The translations under genes and the position numbers were made by a program. 64,000 nt of DNA from Bactericera cockerelli (taxonomy: Eukaryota; Arthropoda; Insecta; Hemiptera; Triozidae), in contig CM044967.1 of assembly GCA_024516035.1 (NCBI GenBank), positions 21,573,948 to 21,637,947 on the forward strand, read 5' to 3'. The first letter of the stretch is position 1. The number at the start of each line of letters is the position of its first letter. Shown piece by piece: positions 57,501 through 64,000 of this stretch. The notes under the pieces were generated by a model that did not search any database, had not been told where the DNA came from, and worked only from the letters and a program-made list of their open reading frames with translations.

Positions 57501-58368
57501 TATGTGATTATTTATGTACTTTCGTTCTCGAAAAACCGAGATCTCATCCTTGGGTCAAGAATAATTATTGTTTACTGATATAAAAGACCTTGTATATGTA
57601 TACTGGTGTTTTGTACACGGGATATACGAAGATACATCTTATTCTATGAATGAAGAAGTGCAGTGCCTTCATCCAGTACAGCTGACCGCTCTCTCTTCTC
57701 CGTCATTTCTCCAACATCTCATTTTGCAAAGTTGATATTTTGGAAATGCTCGGGAGGTACAGTTTTGTGAGGAAATGTAAGAAATCAGGGAGTAGGAGAG
57801 CCGGCCACTACTTGGTGTCGGGTGTATCAACATTGAAATTCATTCACGATTTTTTATATTAGTGTTGATCATTTTAGATGCTTTGCTCAGTTGTTTTACA
57901 TTATTTACTTTAAATCGCAAAGCTTAGGGGAATAAATATTTACTTACATATTTACCAGGGCTTGTTGATAATTTCTTAAGCTCAAAAATGGCATAACTAT
58001 TAAGCCTGAAATTTCGATCACTACTACTGTTCTCACTATGTTTTTGTTACAAAGAAGAAAATGAAAAAATTCTACGGGAGCTAAGTTATGCTATCTTTCG
58101 CATGAAACCCCCCGGGGTCATATAATTCAGAGTCCCAATATGATTTTTTTTAAGTAGGGTTGAGTAATTCGTAAGTTCAGCATCACTCTTGTCACACAAA
58201 TAAATATATTTGAAAAATATATAATAATATAAATCTGCATTTAAAAAATATCTTTTAACCGTATTGAATTTGTGAAATTCTAAATTGAGGACAGCTTTTT
58301 TTAAATCAGAACTCCAAATTTTTGATTTCTCATTTACCAAATTTTCCTTTTTCTCTGTCTTGTTTCAG

Positions 58369-58441
58369 GTGCAGGGGAGTCTGGTAAAAGCACAATAGTA
58401 AAACAGATGAGGATACTACACGTGAATGGGTTTAGTGAAGA
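58369..58441 (+). CDS. Galphas: G protein alpha-s subunit, coding exon 2
   Basis: It begins in phase 1, completing the Gly codon from exon 1 to give [31 protein letters not shown] is the P-loop that binds the phosphates of GTP; its serine coordinates magnesium. NGFSE then leads into the linker to the helical domain. The donor is GA|GTAAGT, leaving a two-base phase. Flanking splice sites are strong. The residues shown match insect and vertebrate alpha-s far better than alpha-i, -q or -12. Confidence 0.95.
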
Positions 58442-59851
58442 GTAAGTATTCCTAACCTTTCCATGTGTCTTTTATTGTAAACAAAATAAACTTGCTCATT
58501 TTTAACATCATATTACAGTATGTCATAGTATTTCTTCTAAGGGCCTAGATCAAAAGAATGGAAAAAGCTGAGGTTTCTGAAGGTCGAGGGAGCTAGAACC
58601 TATATCATCTACCACTTACGCTGGACTAAAGTGGCTCTCAGAAATGAATAAAATAGGGCATTTAAAAAAGACACATGTGTGTTCGAAAGAAAGACGTATT
58701 TTTATTATTAGTCCGAACGTTGAAATTCTGAGATATGGGTAGTTAAAAATGCATGCGGGCGACGAAATCTCATGAGGCAATGCAGGTGACTTATTGCAAC
58801 TCGCACATATTGAAATAAACCGCTGCAACAGTCTGCAAAGACGTGACCCAGAGAACAATATCTGATAAACATATAAACAAAGCCAGCAGCGTTTGCTGGA
58901 ACCATTAGAGCTCGTAAACTAAAGCAAATTCCATGTCATAATTCAGCACCTTCAGACGTTTCAACAAAAAAATGTCTGACTTCTTGCACTGGTCTCATAG
59001 AGCTCATTCTCTTACCATTGAGGCTAATTTGGTGTGGCTAAAAAAAAAAGTAAGAAAGAGAAATAAACGGTGTAGAGAAGCAACTCGTACTTTAGGCGGC
59101 CTTGCATTTTGTAAGACTCAAAGCGGTTTTGTATTTAGTTTTTTTTTTCGTTCAAAGTATAAGTCTGCAGACTTTTACTCCGAAAAGGCCACTTTCTAAA
59201 AGATTGTTATTTCATTGAGAAGACTTGGAAAAAGAAACACTTTTACCAAAACTTATCTACGGCACTATTAAAATGCCAATAAAAATATTTTTTTTAAATT
59301 TTACCTATATGGTGTAAAACTATATTTTTAGGCTATGTTAATAAAAATTGCACAAAAAAAAAAATAGTTGTTGAAATACATGTTGCAACAGTTTTGAACT
59401 GTGCACCCTACCAGCTCCGACCTTGATTAGGTTTTTGAAAAAAAAAAATTAAAAGCCTATTATTCTCAACATAATTTAATAGGAATACAAAATATAGCAT
59501 TCCACTTAAAATGCAAAAGATAAATGTAAAAATATGACCGGAAGAGATTAAAAATAAGTATGACCAAAGGACGGGCCCTAGGGCACTTCCTATCCTTAGA
59601 AATTCGCAGAATTGAAAAATTCCATTGCGTTAAAAAGTTATGAGGGGACGGCCACCCTTCCAGAAACATACTGTATACTGTATAGTAAACTACAGAAACA
59701 TACTGTAGAGTAAACCAATACTTATAAACATCGGCAATCTCTATCAGGATGGACATGAAGACGCTCTGGAAGTATTTTTATCTTTGCTAACTTATTTTCA
59801 AATTATTTTTAATTAAATATCTACTAATATATTTCTTTCTATTATTTTCAG
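58442..59851 (+). other. Galphas: Galphas intron 2 (1,410 bp)
   Basis: GTAAGT donor and TTCTTTCTATTATTTTCAG acceptor. Open frames inside are short and unrecognised. ACAGAAACATACTGTA occurs twice at about 59664-59710 as a small local duplication. Confidence 0.9.
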
Positions 59852-59906
59852 CGAAAAGAAACAAAAAATAGAAGATATCAAGAAGAACATTAGGGATGCA
59901 ATTCTT
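59852..59906 (+). CDS. Galphas: G protein alpha-s subunit, coding exon 3
   Basis: It completes an Asp codon from exon 2 and encodes DEKKQKIEDIKKNIRDAIL, the first helix of the alpha-helical domain. That stretch is nearly invariant in alpha-s proteins. It ends in phase 0 at CTT|GTAAGT. Together exons 1-3 give about 88 of an expected 380 or so residues. The switch regions, the DVGGQ motif, NKQD and the C-terminal receptor tail must lie beyond 64 kb; I searched the rest of the window and saw none of them. Confidence 0.95.
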
Positions 59907-60116
59907 GTAAGTATACCTATTGCTTTAAATTACGCTGGAATTTTACTAGAAAATTATACTAATGAGAATTTGTTTTTAAAATTCAGAGCAGATAAAGTAA
60001 GAATGGTTAAAAAAATTTAAACCAATCAATAATATAAACACCAAGTTGGTATTATATATTTAAAAAAAAAACTGAAACATTATGAATACCTCCGATGTAT
60101 TTTTTTTAATATACTG

Positions 60117-60300
60117 ATTACTGTTTATACTGATTAAAATAGAGAGGTTAGTTGATGGCATAGATAATCAGAACTATTACCTGCTGATGAGAGCAAATAA
60201 GTTCGAAACAGCTGTTCAGGTATGTTCTGATATTCATGTACATCTAGTACAACTTCTCACTTTTCTGTTCATACTGATTATACTGATTTGGGTAGCTTGA
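60117..60300 (+). repeat. dispersed repeat E, second copy
   Basis: CTGTTTATACTGATTAAAAT AGAGAGG, TTAGTTGATGGCAT, CAGAACTATTACCTGCTGAT and CAGGTATGTTCTGATATTCA are collinear with 43150-43330. The end is CTTCTCACTTTTCTGTTCAT ACTGATTATACTGATT. Confidence 0.7.
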
Positions 60301-60633
60301 ACATTCAGGCTGTTTCAAGTTACTTTCTCTTATATATAAAAGAAGGTTAAATCCACAAACATAAAACCTAATGTCAAATATGTCTAGGTAAATAATGTCA
60401 AACCTATTTAAGTTCAAAAGAAGGGTCACCTCACTACAAACATAAAGGGTTGTTCTACACAAAAGAAGGATAAAGGCCCCAACAAAAACATAAACCTGGT
60501 CCTGATGTCAATATACCTAAAATCTAAGTAAACAATGTTATACTAAGTACACACATACCTCAAAAGAAGGGTCACCTCATCTCAAACATAAAAAAAGAAG
60601 GATAAAGGCCCCAACATAAACCCTGATGTCAAC

Positions 60634-61469
60634 GGCAATAGGTGAGTTCGGTGCGAAGATTACCCGCACCTTTTTCGCACGTATGAATTCGGTGCCGCCG
60701 AAAAAAGGTGATGTATGAGTTCGGTGCGGTCCTAATGACTTATAAATTGATTGTTTTTTTATAATGTACTCTGTTGCCTGTTAACAGTCATCCTGCTGTT
60801 ATTAAGTTAGTAGATTATGTTGTAGACAGTTACATTCAGCAAGGCTGTCCATTTCCTCCTTGAAGGCCATGCCTAGGGTTAATAGTAGGGTTAGGTAAAA
60901 TACAATGAAGGCCATGCCTTGGGTTTATAGTAGGGTTAGGTAAAATACAATGAAGGCCATGCCTTGGGTTTATAGTAGGGTTAGGTAAAATACAATGAAG
61001 GCCATGCCTTGGGTTTATAGTAGGGTTAGGTAAAATACAATGAAGGCCATGCCTTGGGTTTATAGTAGGGTTAGGTAAAATACAATGAAGGCCATGCCTT
61101 GGGTTTATAGTAGGGTTAGGTAAAATACAATGAAGGCCATGCCTTGGGTTTATAGTAGGGTTAGGTAAAATACAATGAAGGCCATGCCTTGGGTTTATAG
61201 TAGGGTTAGGTAAAATACAATGAAGGCCATGCCTTGGTTTTATAGTAGGGTTAGGTAAAATACAATGAAGGCCATGCCTCGGTTTATTAATTGAAGGCCA
61301 TGTCTATAAGGAAAAAAATACTATAATTACCTGATCATCAGGGCAAGTACCAGGGCACCGAATTCATACATGACCTTTTTTAGGCGGCACCGAATTCATA
61401 CATGACCTTTTTTAGGCGGCACCGAACTCATACATTTTTTTATTTTCCGCACCGAACTCATACGTAGCC
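60634..61469. mobile_element. 836-bp hAT-like MITE with 8-bp target duplication
   Basis: The target duplication ATGTCAAC is at 60626-60633 and 61470-61477. The left terminus GGCAATAGGTGAGTTCGGTG CG and the right terminus read in reverse (GGCTACGTATGAGTTCGGTG CG) match at 17 of 22 positions. GCACCGAA(T/C)TCATACATG-type motifs are repeated inside both ends. It carries a 45-bp minisatellite and no transposase. An 8-bp duplication is typical of hAT elements; the superfamily is an inference. Confidence 0.8.
60862..61290. repeat. 45-bp minisatellite, 9 copies, inside the MITE
   Basis: TAGGGTTAGGTAAAATACAA starts at 60886, 60931, 60976, 61021, 61066, 61111, 61156, 61201 and 61246, an exact 45-bp step. 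Most units are identical (rest of unit TGAAGGCCATGCCTTGGGTT TATAG). The first flank and last unit are diverged. It is a unit amplified within the MITE, since the copy at 54411 has only one. Confidence 0.95.
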
Positions 61470-63164
61470 ATGTCAACACATATTAAAAACCGAGTAAACA
61501 ATGTTATACTGAGTACATACATATCACAAAAGAAGGGTCACCTCACTACAAACATAAATGGTTCATTCACAAAAGAAGGACAAAGGCCCCAAAATAAGTC
61601 ATGATGTCATCTAAAATCTAAGAAAACCATGTTGCTCTGAGTACATGCATACCTCAAAAAGAGGGTCACCTCACTTCAAACAAAAATGATTGTTTTTGCA
61701 AAAGAAGGACAAAGGCCCCATGAATCCTGATGTCAAATATATATCTAAAACAATTAAGATGTAATTTAAGGAATTTAAAAATAAAAGAAGGGTCACCCCA
61801 ATTAACATAGTAATATTTTATACTTTTCAAAAAGAAGGGAAAAGGGCCCCAAACAACATATACTTTCTTTAGGGTCCATTTTTGAAAATTTTGGTACCTA
61901 TCATATACAAGATGAAAAAATAAATAAAAAATATCGAGGTGGACTGGCAGATAAAATCGTATATCGATAGGTGCTGCTTCATTAAAACTTTATGGTCTAA
62001 AATAAAAATAAAAACAAGTCACAAAGGGGGAAAAAAATTCAGGTTGTTTTCTGATGTTATAGTGGTGGCGTGAGCTACGCCGAATTGTTCTGAGGTCTCT
62101 ATCCGGGTTAGTACCTCATAAAAAGTTTCAGTGTATTATGTCTCTTAAAGAGATTTGTTAACACAACTATTCCCGGGTCGTCCAGGCCAACAGTACTTGC
62201 CTGAATGGTTTCATGTGGGACCAAATTACAGTGTGGACTTTTGGCTGTTTCAAGTCTCTTTAAACCCTTGGAAATCGACCAGCTACCTCAGCTGGTTATA
62301 AGGGTTCTGTTCCTCTTAGATGCCTCGTATGACAGTATTCTTTCCCCGGGTGCCTTCAAGTAAAATTTGTGGTTTTGTACTAAGATCATCTTTTTTTTTA
62401 GTAGTGGTGTGTTTTACCCTTCCAAACATAAACCTGCACTATTTAAGTATTTAAGCAATTGACCTTTCAAACGTACCCTCTTGAACAACCAATCGATTTG
62501 TCAGTTTGAAGTTTGAATCAATCGATTTGTCAGAAATAATTGAAGACACTTTGAGCTTGCTAGAATTTGAAATGGAAAACACGCGCGAACAATCAAGTAG
62601 AGATCACATAATAGGATAAGAATCTCATGTTACAGAATGCTACGGATTGTAGAAACAGAACGAGAAATAATAATTAATTACTAATATTACAATACGTATT
62701 GAAATTAAGTTAATTGGTGTCATGTAATAAAAAAAAACATGTTATGTTGATAAAGTATTGCACTATCACATGAAGAGAGCTTCATACCACCCGTTGACTA
62801 TCTTTTTTATGAACCGCTTTGCTTCAAAGCTTGAAATTAAAAATAATCTCGTAAGTTGGATTCTGAATTTTTTGCGAAAAATATTTAGGAACTCCCCATT
62901 AGTCATCGGGTGGTGAAATTTCGCCACTGGTGACTCAAATGCAACAGTTGGTACAAACTCTTATCATATTCTTATTCAGCACGCATTCAGCAGTAATTTG
63001 ATGTCACAACCAAATCTAAGATCTATAATATTAAAAATAAAAAAAAAATTCCAAGCGCCAAGACCCCAAAATTTTCGAGATACTCGTATAACATGAGATT
63101 GAGATTTTACCTTTAAAAAACCCCAATATTTTAAGAATATTTTAGTCTTAATAAACCTAACAGA

Positions 63165-63455
63165 CATGAAATACACCACCAATTATGGACATTCTTCGTG
63201 ATTGGTTCACATTGTATACACTTGGCAATTTTGAGATATTTTACTAAATCACTTGTATTGGCGAATCTACTTAACCGATTTTCTTCATATTACCGACGGA
63301 CACAAAACCAAAGTTGCTCAGGAGGTTATGAAACGTCCAGAAATATGAAGAAGAAAAAATTGAAATCGGAGCAGAATTTTTTTTTTTTTTTACAAAAACG
63401 AACACAATATTACTTCCTATTTCTAATATTAGAAATTTGTCCGAATTAAATATAC
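63165..63455. mobile_element. ACTTCCGA-family unit, internally deleted
   Basis: It begins ACACCACCAATTATGGACAT and reaches ACTTAACCGATTTTCTTCAT. It jumps to GACGGACACAAAACCAAAGT, TTATGAAACGTCCAGAAATA, and ends with a decayed hairpin terminus (TTCTAATATTAGAAATTTG). About 400 bp present in the 52805 copy is missing. Confidence 0.6.
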
Positions 63456-63606
63456 AGGCCTTACTGTTAAGCTAGTTTTCCGAGCGCTACTAAGTACTTT
63501 GACAAGTGTCCCCATATCAAGATTTTTTTTCTTAACATTATGATATCTTGTTTACAGACAGATACACGGACCAATGGCTGAAACTTTGGATTCAGGCTCT
63601 AGGGAC

Positions 63607-63840
63607 CCAATAATAATAATACTCTTTAGTGGAAGATAACCACCAGGCACTAGGCGAGGTTAATGCTCAAAGCGTTGTCTACTACCTAACCCTCAGAGTC
63701 TTATTATTATAGAGTCACATACTCAAATAAATGAGGAAAAATCCAAGCATGGGGTTGGATTTGAACCAGATTTCAAGGATCCATGCGCTAGATTACCAGT
63801 CTAGCGCCGTTATCATATCAACTACCAATCCTTGGTAGTC
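63607..63840 (-). mobile_element. tRNA-derived SINE, family C
   Basis: Reading the - strand: GGATTGGTAGTTGATATGAT, CGGCGCTAGACTGGTAATCT, TCTGGTTCAAATCCAACCCC (box B), then ATTTGAGTATGTGACTCTAT and a 3' end AAAGAGTATTATTATTATT. Same family as 40128-40305. Confidence 0.75.
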
Positions 63841-64000
63841 GTGTTTTGCCACTAAACACGGACCATCAATTTTTTCTAGATAAGAAAACTAAAAATAATA
63901 AAAATAATTTTCAATTCTAAACAGGTTGAACCAAATTTTAAATTTAATTAAAGAAATACAGCCATTTTAATGTCTTTTGGGTCCAAAGATTTGCGAAATG

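Larger units (their letters stand above)
49439..58368 (+). other. Galphas: Galphas intron 1 (8,930 bp)
   Basis: GTAAGT donor, and a pyrimidine-rich acceptor (TTTTTCTCTGTCTTGTTTCAG). The first 2.2 kb is fairly clean. Later parts hold SINE B, several ACTTCCGA-type units, a piece of the hAT-like MITE, an A25 run at about 54191-54215, a 126-codon frame and a SINE A. 53703-53750 has a 23-bp tandem, AATCTTAAATGGATCGACCT. All are host-unrelated repeats except possibly the frame at 56663. Confidence 0.9.
60344..61860 (+). repeat. array of about 130-bp repeats, interrupted
   Basis: Each unit has AAAAGAAGGATAAAGGCCCC, CCTGATGTCAA, AACAATGTTATACTGAGTAC and AAAAGAAGGGTCACCTCACT, CAAACATAAA. Units start near 60344, 60461, 60591, 61570 and 61699, with a partial one at 61830. 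The third unit is split by the MITE at 60634-61469. AAAGAAGG occurs twice per unit, so there is a half-unit substructure. Units differ enough to be old. Confidence 0.8.
59907..64000 (+). other. Galphas: Galphas intron 3, incomplete
   Basis: GTAAGT donor, with no acceptor plus recognisable alpha-s exon before the window ends, so the intron exceeds 4 kb. It contains repeat E, the 130-bp array, the hAT-like MITE, an ACTTCCGA unit and a SINE C. 61870-62940 and 63841-64000 show nothing recognisable. 62040-62360 is less AT-rich but has no open frame or pol III boxes. Confidence 0.8.

Noticed and set aside
60862..61290. Telomere-like TTAGG within the 45-bp array
   Set aside because: Insect telomeres are TTAGG repeats, but here the motif occurs once per 45-bp unit inside unrelated sequence bounded by a MITE, so an interstitial telomere is not supported.
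63541..63606. Possible Galphas exon 4 after TTTACAG at 63556
   Set aside because: The following translation does not resemble the alpha-s sequence expected after RDAIL.

Overview
This window looks like AT-rich, repeat-laden nuclear DNA from an arthropod, most likely an insect. It holds spliced eukaryotic genes (GT-AG introns, one of about 9 kb), non-LTR retrotransposons (LINEs), tRNA-derived SINEs, a mariner relic and several families of non-autonomous DNA transposons. Nothing looks bacterial, viral or plasmid-borne. I cannot fix the species; a large-genome insect such as a hemipteran would fit, but that is an impression only.

Only two host genes can be supported, both on the + strand. The first (33589-34827, with a 3' UTR to about 35.4 kb) is the last coding exon of a C2H2 zinc-finger protein. 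Its two fingers resemble the C-terminal fingers of PRDM8/ZNF488; no PR domain is visible. The second is the 5' part of the stimulatory G-protein alpha subunit gene (Galphas): exon 1 at 49303-49438, exon 2 at 58369-58441 and exon 3 at 59852-59906. These encode the lipidated N-terminus, the P-loop split across the exon 1/2 junction, and the start of the helical domain. The remaining exons lie beyond the window.

The rest is mostly mobile DNA. 1-20 kb: LINE remnants (two abutting head to head at about 1.74 kb, one on the - strand at 16.4-17.9 kb, one on the + strand at 18.1-19.6 kb interrupted by a LINE tail plus a SINE), a deleted mariner at 6.66-7.41 kb, and a GC-rich duplicated block of unknown nature at 13.9-16.4 kb. 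20-33 kb: an 885-bp palindromic MITE inside a LINE tail, a 2.3-kb inverted-repeat element holding a 67-bp minisatellite, SINEs and LINE tails. 35-49 kb: a second 884-bp copy of that MITE, SINEs, hairpins and overlapping inverted repeats. 49-64 kb: Galphas introns loaded with the same families, including an 836-bp hAT-like MITE that has an 8-bp target duplication, carries a 45-bp minisatellite, and sits in an array of about 130-bp repeats.

The most interesting observation is a conserved two-stem hairpin in eight scattered LINE-like 3' tails, where base changes seem to preserve pairing. I found no new defence, metabolic or regulatory system. Element names rest on motif recognition alone; no searches were run.
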